Source of the DNA: an uncultured Draconibacterium sp. | Lineage (GTDB): Bacteria; Bacteroidota; Bacteroidia; Bacteroidales; Prolixibacteraceae | Direction of reading: 5' to 3' | Assembly: GCA_947492175.1 (NCBI GenBank) | Contig: CANLMQ010000002.1 | Location: 1-64,000, forward strand | Length of the DNA: 64,000 nucleotides | Shown here: in pieces, positions 53,293-61,448 of the stretch | Position numbering within the stretch: the first letter of the stretch is position 1 | Layout: each line of letters opens with the position of its first letter | Notes under the pieces: model-generated | The model's input: only the letters and a program-made list of their open reading frames with translations | What the model was told of the DNA's origin: nothing | Databases searched by the model: none | Program-made: the position numbers and the translations under genes

Positions 53293-53406
53293 TTAAAACT
53301 CCAGTCTGTGTGTTCTTTTATGAGTTAGTAGCTTATACATTACCACTACCGAAGTAACTAAACCTATAAGTGCTGCTACAAATCCAACCATTAATAAAGT
53401 TTCCAT
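53293..53406 (-). CDS. 37-residue membrane protein, second tandem copy
   Basis: ATG at 53406, TAA at 53293. The protein begins METLLMVGFVAALIGLVTSV and continues VVMYKLLTHKRTHRLEF. One hydrophobic span (residues 3-25) contains two small-residue (Gly/Ala) positions on a helix face; the C-terminal tail is basic. It is preceded by an AAAACATA motif shared with the other copies, and is 84 bases upstream of the third copy. The synonymous differences between copies (for example GTAGCAGCA versus GTCGCAGCA) indicate selection on protein sequence. Confidence 0.8.
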   Translation of the reverse strand: METLLMVGFVAALIGLVTSVVVMYKLLTHKRTHRLEF

Positions 53407-53480
53407 ACTATATGTTTTTTATAATTCTTATTCTATTTATATTTTCTAAAGACCATTTAACCCGGCACTAATTTTTTGGA

Positions 53481-53594
53481 TTAAAATTCCAATCGTCCCT
53501 TATTTTTATCGGTAAGTAATTTGTATAAAACTACAATTGATGTAACCAAACCTAATAATGCTGCGACAAATCCAATAGTTAATAAAGTTTCCAT
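53481..53594 (-). CDS. 37-residue membrane protein, first tandem copy
   Basis: ATG at 53594, TAA at 53481. The protein begins METLLTIGFVAALLGLVTSI and continues VVLYKLLTDKNKGRLEF. It starts 5 bases after the stop codon of the T9SS metalloprotease gene at 53600, so translation is coupled to it. One membrane span, no cleavable signal, basic C-terminal tail probably on the cytoplasmic side. It is shorter than 60 codons and so would be missed by routine gene calling. No homologue recognised; a role in the secretion or membrane handling of the protease is only inferred from position. Confidence 0.82.
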   Translation of the reverse strand: METLLTIGFVAALLGLVTSIVVLYKLLTDKNKGRLEF

Positions 53595-53599
53595 ATGTT

Positions 53600-56047
53600 T
53601 TAATTTTTAATGATTTTTTGGGTAATGGTGTTCGAGTGGTTATCTGTAATACAAGCCATGTAAACTCCGGGAGCTACATTGGGCAAGTCAATTTTCATTT
53701 TTCTCTCATAGTTCGCATCGTACCTTGTTTCGCGGAAAACAGTCTTTCCATACAAGTCGGTAACAATAATCTCAACATCCGAAAGGTCTTCTGCAGAAAA
53801 ACCTTCTACATATATGCTTTCTTTGAATGGATTTGGATAAATAGCTACCTTATCTTCTGCCTGAATATCATTGGCAGCAGTTGTCATTTCCTGAATACTC
53901 AGATTGTCAATGGCCCATCCCCAGCCTGTTACAGCCTTATCAGATGCTAAACGAAAACGGAAGATAACAGTATCACCGGCTTCAAACTCTGTATATTCAG
54001 TTAAATTAATGGTTTGGGTAAGAAACATATTTTCCTGTCCACCTGCCTCTGAAACGGCACTTTTCAATGTATTCGTAAAGTATGAGTTCCATAATTCATC
54101 AATACCTGAATCATACCCCTCGGTAACAGGCAACCAACTTTTCCCGTTGTTTTTGCTGCCTTCAACAATTACAAAATCCCAAAATGTTTCTTCAGTATAA
54201 GTTGCTCCCTCTTCTCCCGGTTCGACTAAGACCACCTCATCAAAGGTCATTAATCCGTTTTCTTCAATTATAATCGGGTATTTGAGCTGAGCAATTAAAT
54301 TATACCTTTCATTCTCAAGGTTTGACTCAGGGTAAGGGCTAACTGTATGCAAATTACCGCTTGAAAAACCTTGTGGCCTGGTCATTTCAAAATCTGTTAT
54401 TTTAAAATCATTGTTTTCAGAATCGAAGTTTGAATAATAGCCGGTCAATGGTTTTTGTGATTCAAATACTTCAACAGAATAATACCCTGTGGCAGGAGAA
54501 TACCTTTTATTTCCTCTTGCAGTATTATCTTGTGCCAAAACCCGGTATTCAACAATATCTTTATCTGTTAATCCGGCAGGTAATTCAACCAAACCTCCGT
54601 ACAAATCGGAAGCCTTTCTATTTAAAACCACCTGCTCTTTTACCTCACCATTAATTTTGTATTCAACTTTTACGGCTTCAATCCCAACGTTATCAGTTGC
54701 TATTGCATCCAGATCGAGTACAGGATAAGCAGTGGTTACTAATTTTTCAGGATTATGTTTTAAAACCGGTGGATAATAGTCCGGGCCAATAGAAAAGCTA
54801 TAAATCCTTTCAGGCGCACGGTCGGGACTTGTGAATTTAATATTATTTGCAGATGTTGCCTCGTAATAATACTGAACTTTCCCTCTTTGGTTGTTTAAAG
54901 TTATTTCACCTTCAAACTGCTTGGTCCCTGGATTATATGCAAGAGTTTCTGTTTTTGAGCTCGTAAATCTATCAGTTGAATACGTTATTTTAACTGATGA
55001 CATATTAATATCCAGTTCGCTGTCAACCTTCACTGAAACAGGAAGTTTCTCGCATGTTTCTTCAAAATCTTTGATTTCAGTACCTTCAATGCTTAATGAT
55101 TTCCATCCAAATTCGGCCAGCAGTGCCAATGTTTTTTCGCCTGGATGATGAATGGCCTCTCCTTTAAAAATAAAAGGACTCATCAATGCATTTGCATCTC
55201 CTTTCTCGTAACCACTTTCGTGGTAGTGATAAATACTTGTTCCTGAATTCCAGCTGGAAGGAGCATAAATATTTTGTTTGGTTTGCTCATTGCTGCTTTT
55301 CAGCAATAGTTGTTGCGATACCAACTGGTTTTTCAATTCTGTCGAAGGAATAGCAAAAACATTGTTATCAGCTACTTTCTGATTAAGAGAATTGTAAACA
55401 TAAACGTCGTAAATACTTGGTACACCATTGGAGTTTTTTAAATTACCTTCTCCGTTTTCAACGTTAAAAAATCCGGAAAAACCCAACCCATGAACAATTT
55501 CGTGCAATGCTACAGTGACCAAATCGTATTCATTAGAAGGACCATCACCATTGGTTCCGGTATACCAGTTAGTGTTTTTATTGAATGTACAAATAATATC
55601 AGGCTCCGAACCGTTAAACTCTTTTTCGGCAAGTTTTTCGGCCAAAGCTGCAGGATAATACACATCAGCTAAACGTGCTCCGTCGAAGTTTTTATAAAAC
55701 GAAGTTGGTTTTGTTAAAGCTAATACATTTGTTCCCAGAGTTTCCCACTTTGCCTGAACCGTAATTGGCACAGATGACGAAATTAGATTTTCATAAATTG
55801 AAATAGCATACAAAAATGCCGATTTAGCATTTTCGGGGAAGTTTACGAACTCTACCTGAAAATCGGAATTCAATATCGCGCCCGACTTCAAACTAACGTC
55901 TGCGCGTGGAATAAACGACTTTCGTACCTCTTGTAAAGCGATGTTTTCCGGAGCATTAACTTCTGTAAGTTTTTCCGGTTGTTGCTTCTGTGCCCAAACA
56001 TTGCAAGCGCCAGCAACGATAAGAACAATAAATAAAAAGCGTCTCAT
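53600..56047 (-). CDS. Secreted metalloprotease-like protein with T9SS sorting domain (copy A)
   Basis: An 815-residue exported protein: signal peptide MRRFLFIVLIVAGACNVWAQ, N-terminal domain with VALHEIVHGLGFSGFF (HExxHxxGF) near residue 180, an Ig-like region including EYRVLAQDNTARGNKRYSP, a GWGWAIDNLSIQ segment before the tail, and a T9SS type A sorting domain (YPNPFKESIYVEGFSAEDL ... APGVYMACITDN ... TQKIIKN). It is a full-length paralogue of the gene at 50449-52935. It is the first gene of an operon that also holds three 37-residue membrane proteins. Confidence 0.88.
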   Translation of the reverse strand: MRRFLFIVLIVAGACNVWAQKQQPEKLTEVNAPENIALQEVRKSFIPRADVSLKSGAILNSDFQVEFVNFPENAKSAFLYAISIYENLISSSVPITVQAKWETLGTNVLALTKPTSFYKNFDGARLADVYYPAALAEKLAEKEFNGSEPDIICTFNKNTNWYTGTNGDGPSNEYDLVTVALHEIVHGLGFSGFFNVENGEGNLKNSNGVPSIYDVYVYNSLNQKVADNNVFAIPSTELKNQLVSQQLLLKSSNEQTKQNIYAPSSWNSGTSIYHYHESGYEKGDANALMSPFIFKGEAIHHPGEKTLALLAEFGWKSLSIEGTEIKDFEETCEKLPVSVKVDSELDINMSSVKITYSTDRFTSSKTETLAYNPGTKQFEGEITLNNQRGKVQYYYEATSANNIKFTSPDRAPERIYSFSIGPDYYPPVLKHNPEKLVTTAYPVLDLDAIATDNVGIEAVKVEYKINGEVKEQVVLNRKASDLYGGLVELPAGLTDKDIVEYRVLAQDNTARGNKRYSPATGYYSVEVFESQKPLTGYYSNFDSENNDFKITDFEMTRPQGFSSGNLHTVSPYPESNLENERYNLIAQLKYPIIIEENGLMTFDEVVLVEPGEEGATYTEETFWDFVIVEGSKNNGKSWLPVTEGYDSGIDELWNSYFTNTLKSAVSEAGGQENMFLTQTINLTEYTEFEAGDTVIFRFRLASDKAVTGWGWAIDNLSIQEMTTAANDIQAEDKVAIYPNPFKESIYVEGFSAEDLSDVEIIVTDLYGKTVFRETRYDANYERKMKIDLPNVAPGVYMACITDNHSNTITQKIIKN

Positions 56048-56714
56048 TACAACTTAAATTAGGGTTTGTAAATCAAACTCTAATCGAAGCTTCGAAAAAA
56101 GCAATATAGTACAGACTGCCTCAGTAGTTAGTATCAAGTGCCGGATTTTTATTCCTTCCTGGGTTATCTAATTGATGATGATTGAAAATAAGATAATCCA
56201 GTGGGTTTGTGAAGAATTAAATACTCCTTACAAAAGCACTAACGTCAGCTTCAATCTGCACTATGTGATAAAATTTTCTGAATTCTTAAAATTGCGTCCA
56301 ACAATCTCAAGAACGGTTAAATGGTTCTGCTCCATCTCAACTTAAATTAGGGTTTGTAATCACTCATAAAATTGAAACTTCTTTGGCGAATCTGCCAATT
56401 TTTCTTGCTGAATAACACAGCTTTAAATGCTTAAAAATGCTAAGATATTTACCTGATTTATTAACTCGTCCTACTTAGTTTAAATCAGTGGGTTTGTAAA
56501 AATCCTAAACTATTTCAAAAAACATTTTACTGCTTAGTAAGAATAAAAAGTGCTCTTGATTGTTGATGATTGATGATTTAATGTCAACCAAAAGCGTCCG
56601 CTAAAACAGTTTCTCAATTATGGGTTTGCGGAGTAAATGTATGAATAAATTTTATAAAACCAAATTTTTTTTCATAAGTTTAGCCCTACAACAAAAAAGA
56701 CAACAGAAATATTT
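56048..56714. repeat. Intergenic region with five spaced GGGTTTG repeats
   Basis: A 667-base spacer between two divergent genes, without a convincing gene. GGGTTTG occurs five times on the plus strand, at about 56062, 56203, 56350, 56490 and 56622; intervals are 141, 147, 140 and 132. Copies 1 and 3 are part of an exact 22-base direct repeat (56050-56071 and 56338-56359, core TTAAATTAGGGTTTGTAA); copy 4 keeps a related upstream TTTAAATCAGTGGGTTTGTAA. The rest of each unit is not obviously alike. It must also contain the promoters of the protease operon (leftward) and of the GH32 gene (rightward). Confidence 0.6.
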
Positions 56715-58166
56715 ATGAACTTTTTATCAACACTCTTACTCGCTATCCTGCTGCCCATTACATCAAATCCCGAAAAATCAGACAAAAATTTTCCTGACGA
56801 AATTTATCGTCCTCAGTTCCATTTTACGCCTGAAAAGAATTGGCATAACGATCCCAACGGGCTAGTATTTTTTGAAGGAGAATACCATATGTTTTATCAG
56901 TACAATCCAAAAGGGAATGAATGGGGATTTATGCATTGGGGACATACAATTAGTAATGACTTACTCCACTGGAAACACCAGCCAATTGCCCTTTATCCTG
57001 ACGAGCAGTCAGAAGATAAAGTACGATGTACGGCTTATTCAGGCTCGGCAATAGTGGATGAAAACAACCTCCTGAAAAAACAAAAAAGCGACACTAAAAC
57101 GCTTGTTGCTTTCTACACAAGTCAGCACTGTGGTCAACGAATTGCTTACAGTACTGACAAAGGAAGAAACTGGCAGAAATATGATGGCAATCCGGTTATT
57201 CCCTACAACGAAACGGATGACGCCCGCGATCCCAAAGTATTCTATCATAATAAATCGCAAAAATGGGTAATGGTACTTTATCGAAAAATAACTGAAAATG
57301 ACAATACCAAAGGTGTTTCAATTTACACTTCCGATAATCTTGTCGACTGGAAATGGGAGAGCCATATTCCGGGATTTTTCGAGTGCCCCGATTTAGTGGA
57401 GTTTAAGGTTACTAACCGCCCAGATGAAAAAAAATGGATACTTTTTGATGGAGACGGCAGTTACCTGATGGGAAGTTTCGACGGTAAAAATTTTACTCCC
57501 GAGTCGGGAAAATTAAAAAGCGACTGGGGAAAAAACTACTATGCAACTCAAACCTGGAGCAATATCCCTAACGAAGATGGGCGAATTATCCAAATTGCCT
57601 GGATGCGCGGAGGGAAGTTCCCAGAAATGCCTTTTAACGGGCAAATGTCTTTCCCATGTGAGCTGACGGTTACAAAATTTCCGTCGGGATATAAATTAGT
57701 TCGTAAACCTATTTCAGAAATTGCACAACTTCACAGTAAATCCTATTCATGGGAAAACAAAAATGTAATACCAGGGATTAACGACAATAAACTTAAAAAG
57801 GTTTCGGGAGACTGCCTTCACATTATTGCAGAATTCGATATTAAATCAAGTGATAACTTTGGATTCATGCTTCGTCACAGCAAGAAAGATGCAGGTACCG
57901 AAATATTATACAATGTAAAGCGTGGCACACTCTCTGTTCTAGGAACCACTACTCCATTACCCGTTATAAATAACAAACTTAAACTAGAGATTCTCCTCGA
58001 CAGGACATCCATAGAGATTTTTGCCAATGATGGACAAACAGTTATTTCGAACTGTTTTACCCCTACCGAAAAAGCCACAGATGCTGTACTTTTTACCAAT
58101 GGAGGCGAATTAGGGATCGACAAACTTGACATATACAAAATAGAATCTGTTTGGAACCAGGAATAA
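56715..58166 (+). CDS. Glycoside hydrolase family 32 fructanase/levanase
   Basis: A 483-residue GH32 enzyme that removes beta-fructosyl units from levan, inulin or sucrose. The nucleophile Asp46 is in NWHNDPNGLVF, the transition-state Asp in DDARDPKVF (near 170), and the acid/base Glu in FFECPDLVEF (near 222), so all three catalytic residues are present. The five-blade propeller is followed by a C-terminal beta-sandwich (from about 345). A hydrophobic N terminus (NFLSTLLLAILLPITSN) indicates export. There is no SusCD pair nearby; its only partner is the thioredoxin-like gene 12 bases downstream. Confidence 0.93.
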   Translation: MNFLSTLLLAILLPITSNPEKSDKNFPDEIYRPQFHFTPEKNWHNDPNGLVFFEGEYHMFYQYNPKGNEWGFMHWGHTISNDLLHWKHQPIALYPDEQSEDKVRCTAYSGSAIVDENNLLKKQKSDTKTLVAFYTSQHCGQRIAYSTDKGRNWQKYDGNPVIPYNETDDARDPKVFYHNKSQKWVMVLYRKITENDNTKGVSIYTSDNLVDWKWESHIPGFFECPDLVEFKVTNRPDEKKWILFDGDGSYLMGSFDGKNFTPESGKLKSDWGKNYYATQTWSNIPNEDGRIIQIAWMRGGKFPEMPFNGQMSFPCELTVTKFPSGYKLVRKPISEIAQLHSKSYSWENKNVIPGINDNKLKKVSGDCLHIIAEFDIKSSDNFGFMLRHSKKDAGTEILYNVKRGTLSVLGTTTPLPVINNKLKLEILLDRTSIEIFANDGQTVISNCFTPTEKATDAVLFTNGGELGIDKLDIYKIESVWNQE

Positions 58167-58178
58167 TTATTATCAGAG

Positions 58179-58670
58179 ATGAAAACAATCTGTCTTCTTG
58201 CATTTATATTGCTTTTTACAAGCCCATTCTTAGCTTTTTCGCAAACCCAAAAAGTTTATAACCCCAAAGCCGATGCTACTGCCGAAGTGAAAAAAGCCAT
58301 TGATTTGGCACAAAAAAATGGCAAACATGTTTTTCTCCAAATTGGAGGGAACTGGTGCCCGTGGTGCATTAAATTCCACAATTTTGTTACGGCTGATTCG
58401 GAAATTGCAACCTATTTAAAACAAAATTTCGAAGTAGTTAAAATAAACTACGACCGTGAAAACCAGCAAAAAGAATTACTTGAAAAGCTGGAATTTCCAC
58501 AGCGTTTTGGGTTTCCGGTGTTTGTTATTTTGAATAGCCTAGGAAACCGGATCCATACCCAAAACAGTGCCTTTCTGGAAAAGGATAAAGATTACGACCG
58601 CAATACAGTCCTTCGTTTTTTGAAAAACTGGTCGCCAACTGCGGTTAATCCAGAGTCTTATAAAAAGTAA
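58179..58670 (+). CDS. Exported thioredoxin-like protein
   Basis: A 163-residue protein with signal peptide MKTICLLAFILLFTSPFLAFSQ and a thioredoxin_7/DUF255-like fold: HVFLQIGGNWCPWCIKF with a CPWC redox motif near residue 60, and FGFPVFVILNSLGN with the cis-Pro. It probably works in the periplasm as a disulfide reductase or chaperone. It starts 12 bases after the GH32 stop. The stop lies 4 bases from the stop of the convergent transporter gene, with no terminator between. Confidence 0.87.
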   Translation: MKTICLLAFILLFTSPFLAFSQTQKVYNPKADATAEVKKAIDLAQKNGKHVFLQIGGNWCPWCIKFHNFVTADSEIATYLKQNFEVVKINYDRENQQKELLEKLEFPQRFGFPVFVILNSLGNRIHTQNSAFLEKDKDYDRNTVLRFLKNWSPTAVNPESYKK

Positions 58671-58674
58671 CTGC

Positions 58675-60261
58675 TTAGAAAAACATTGTTATTAACTGAA
58701 CAAACACAATTAAAAGAACCATTGCTACAGGATAAACTGTTGCGTAAGCTATGGAATGCGCGTTAGTATCCGTCATTGAGTCGGCAGCTGCAAGTCCCGG
58801 GGTACTTGTCATACTTCCACTCAATGCCCCCATTAAACTTAGAATATTCATTTTAAATATCAATTTGCCGGCCAATCCTGCAATCAACATCGGAAGTATT
58901 GTTAATGCTGCACCGTACAGAAATAATTCAATTCCATACTCATTAAATGTTTCAACAATTTTCGCTCCGGCACCGGTTCCAACTGCAGCCAGAAAAAGTA
59001 TCAATCCCAACTGCCGTACCAGCTGATTTGCAGCTCCCGTCATTGTCCATAAAACAGGTCCGGTTTTTCCAATTCTACTTAATACCAGAGCTACAATTAA
59101 AACACCTCCGGTTAGTCCGGCACTAAATGAAAACGATCCCAGGTTTATACTAATCTTCCCTACCAAAACTCCCAGAATAATCCCCAATGCAACAGGCAGA
59201 ATATCCGTATCCGAAAGTCTTTTCTGGTCATCGCCAAAAATTTTGGCAACCATCTCCATATTCGCTTTACTACTGGCAATTACCAACTTATCGCCAAACT
59301 GCAATTTAGAATTTGGTGAAGGAGAGATATTAATTCCCGAACGGCGAATACGAGTTATAGTTGCATTGTAGGTATGTAGTAAATTAAGCTTACCTACAGT
59401 TATATTCACAACCTCTTTATTGGTTACCAGTACCGAACGCACATCGTATTTCGGATCTAAAGCAATTTCCTCATCGGTAACAGGCCCAATCAGCAACTCC
59501 ACATTATGAAGTGCTTCTTCGGTTCCCACGGCTTTAATCAAGTCTCCTTTATGAAGGACAAGACCAGGAGTTGGGGTAATTGCTTTTCCATTGTGTACTA
59601 CCCTCGACACAACCGCCTTTGTCATAAAACGAATGCGCAACTCTCCTATTGATTTTCCGATTACATTTTCGTTTTCAACTATAAAATTCCTTCTCAGAAT
59701 CTCCGGGAATTCCTCTTTTAGTTTCGAGCTGTAATCATCTTCGGCTTGTTTTACAGAGGTTCCCAGAATTTTTGGAAGAAAACGAATAAAAAGAATAACG
59801 CCTATTACGCCAAACGGATAGCCAACCCCGTAACCAATCGAAGCCAGTGGCGACCCGGTATAATCTATTGCCGCTGCCAGACCCGGGGTACTGGTTAATG
59901 CTCCGGTTAACAAACCTACTGCAATATTGGTATCAATTCGAAATACCGATATAATGACAACTGTTACAATTCCTGCGATTAAAATTAACAAGCTCGCAAA
60001 AGATGCAAGCTGTCGTCCTTCCTTTTTAAATGATTCGAAAAATCCAGGCCCTGCTTGAATACCTATGGTAAAAATAAACAGTACCAAACCCAGATACTGG
60101 AAATCTAACGGAATAACAATTCCATAGTGGCCAAAAACCAGCGCCACAAAAATAACGGCCGATACATCTAATGATAAACCAAAAACTTTAATCCTTCCAA
60201 CAATAAAACCTAAAGCTACTATCAGAAACAGTGCAAAATAACTATTCGTCAGTAATTCCAT
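58675..60261 (-). CDS. AspT/YidE-type antiporter with two TrkA-C domains
   Basis: A 528-residue inner-membrane transporter of the aspartate:alanine antiporter family. There are five to six spans in each half, with the duplicated motif LLTGALTSTPGLAAAIDYTGS (first half) and MGALSGSMTSTPGLAAADSM (second half). Between the halves are two RCK_C/TrkA-C regulatory domains (about 195-275 and 285-360). The substrate could be a dicarboxylate or amino acid, but YidE members are uncharacterised. Transcribed leftward, alone. Confidence 0.9.
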   Translation of the reverse strand: MELLTNSYFALFLIVALGFIVGRIKVFGLSLDVSAVIFVALVFGHYGIVIPLDFQYLGLVLFIFTIGIQAGPGFFESFKKEGRQLASFASLLILIAGIVTVVIISVFRIDTNIAVGLLTGALTSTPGLAAAIDYTGSPLASIGYGVGYPFGVIGVILFIRFLPKILGTSVKQAEDDYSSKLKEEFPEILRRNFIVENENVIGKSIGELRIRFMTKAVVSRVVHNGKAITPTPGLVLHKGDLIKAVGTEEALHNVELLIGPVTDEEIALDPKYDVRSVLVTNKEVVNITVGKLNLLHTYNATITRIRRSGINISPSPNSKLQFGDKLVIASSKANMEMVAKIFGDDQKRLSDTDILPVALGIILGVLVGKISINLGSFSFSAGLTGGVLIVALVLSRIGKTGPVLWTMTGAANQLVRQLGLILFLAAVGTGAGAKIVETFNEYGIELFLYGAALTILPMLIAGLAGKLIFKMNILSLMGALSGSMTSTPGLAAADSMTDTNAHSIAYATVYPVAMVLLIVFVQLITMFF

Positions 60262-60436
60262 CCCTACAAACTATTTTTTTTTTGCAAAGTTAATGATTTG
60301 CCAGCAACACATTTTTATTCGGAAACGGAATACCTCCTTGTTAATTGAATTTAATATTACGATAAATGATTGGAAAGAGAACAGAAACCAGAATAAAGAA
60401 AGCAAGATTCTCAGATTCCCTCACTCGGTTTTATAC

Positions 60437-60479
60437 TTGTAATCCCGATAAATTACAAAATAAATTACCGGGATTACAA
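60437..60479. other. Perfect 11-bp inverted repeat upstream of the antiporter gene
   Basis: TTGTAATCCCG (60437-60447) and CGGGATTACAA (60469-60479) form perfect arms 21 bases apart; the loop has further partial symmetry (GATAAATTAC / AATAAATTAC). There is no T-tract on either side. It lies between the pepE stop (60501) and the antiporter start (60261), so it may be an operator or a 3' end structure of pepE mRNA. Confidence 0.45.
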
Positions 60480-60500
60480 TGTTTTGACTGCATTTACAAT

Positions 60501-61208
60501 TTAGCCCAGCAAGAAACTAAAATCGTCGCCTGCCGAAAGCTCCAGTGGTTCGTTCCCTTTTTTGAAAATACGACACGAACGACTTCCTATTAATTCAAGT
60601 TTACCATCTTCCAGTTTAAACATGGTACCTTCACGAAGTCCGGCAACATAACAACGTGGATTAATTTCCAGGAATTCTTCAATCCGCTGCTCACGTGTTT
60701 CTCCCCCGTGTCCTTCCGGATTTGCATCTAAATAATGTGGGTTAATCTGGAAAGGAATTAAGCCGGTACAATCGAATCCCAGCGGATCGATAATTGGCAT
60801 GTCGTTAGTAGTACGAAGCGTTGGGCAGGCCACATTCGATCCGGCACTCCACCCCATATACGGAGTTCCGTTAAATACTTTTTCGCGAATTGGATTCATC
60901 AGCTTTTGCTCATGCAACATTCGAACAAGCTGCCAGGTATTTCCCCCTCCAACAACTATTGCTTCGGCTTCTTCAATGGCTTTCACCTTATTATCGAAAG
61001 TATGTAGTCCGACCACGTGGTGCCCTACTTCGGCAAATCGTTCTTCTACTTTCTCGCAATAAGTATCAAACGAAAATGTAACCGCAGCATATGGAATAAA
61101 AACAGCAGTTACGGGTTTTTCGCCCAGAAATTTCTTTATTTCGTTCTTTGGGTAGTCCAAATAGGGCTCACCCGGCATTGTTGAGTTACTAATCAGTAAT
61201 AGTTTCAT
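60501..61208 (-). CDS. pepE: Dipeptidase PepE (S51 family)
   Basis: A 235-residue cytoplasmic serine peptidase specific for N-terminal aspartyl dipeptides. The nucleophile Ser is in YMGWSAGSNVACPTLRTTNDMPI (GWSAGS), with VVGGGNTWQLVRMLHEQ upstream and the His/Glu region FQINPHYLDANPEGHGGETREQRIEEFL. Length is standard for the family (about 230). A 16-bp perfect palindrome (61379-61394) lies 170 bases upstream of the start. Confidence 0.94.
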   Translation of the reverse strand: MKLLLISNSTMPGEPYLDYPKNEIKKFLGEKPVTAVFIPYAAVTFSFDTYCEKVEERFAEVGHHVVGLHTFDNKVKAIEEAEAIVVGGGNTWQLVRMLHEQKLMNPIREKVFNGTPYMGWSAGSNVACPTLRTTNDMPIIDPLGFDCTGLIPFQINPHYLDANPEGHGGETREQRIEEFLEINPRCYVAGLREGTMFKLEDGKLELIGSRSCRIFKKGNEPLELSAGDDFSFLLG

Positions 61209-61378
61209 CTTATTAAAATTGTTTGTTTTCTATGGTACAAGATGTAACTCGCATGATTTTTATAGAATACGTATTTATTATAAATTTTGTCATGCTCGTT
61301 TCATCTTTATAAACATTGTCGGAAGTCGGAAAACCGAAAACCGAGGTGAAAAATAAAAGTTTACATTCTTTCAAAAGA

Positions 61379-61394
61379 CACAAAATATTTTGTG
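61379..61394. promoter_or_regulatory. Perfect 16-bp palindrome upstream of pepE
   Basis: CACAAAAT ATTTTGTG is a perfect palindrome in the 240-base spacer between the creatininase and pepE genes. It is symmetrical without a loop, as expected of a dimeric regulator site. The regulator is unknown. Confidence 0.4.
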
Positions 61395-61448
61395 CAAGAA
61401 CTGAAATCTTATAAAATTTATCAATGATAATTATCGGGTTTTTGCTTT

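Noticed and set aside
56175..56345. A plus-strand frame of about 56 codons (MMIENKIIQWVCEELN...) inside the repeat spacer
   Set aside because: It runs through one GGGTTTG repeat, ends inside the next direct repeat, has no promoter box and no recognisable domain; the repeat structure explains the region better.
56048..56714. The GGGTTTG repeats as a CRISPR array
   Set aside because: The period is about 140 bp rather than 60-75 bp, repeats are not uniform, and no cas gene is present.
60366..60593. A 75-codon plus-strand frame across the inverted repeat and the end of pepE
   Set aside because: It overlaps the pepE coding end on the other strand and spans a palindrome; the composition is not protein-like.
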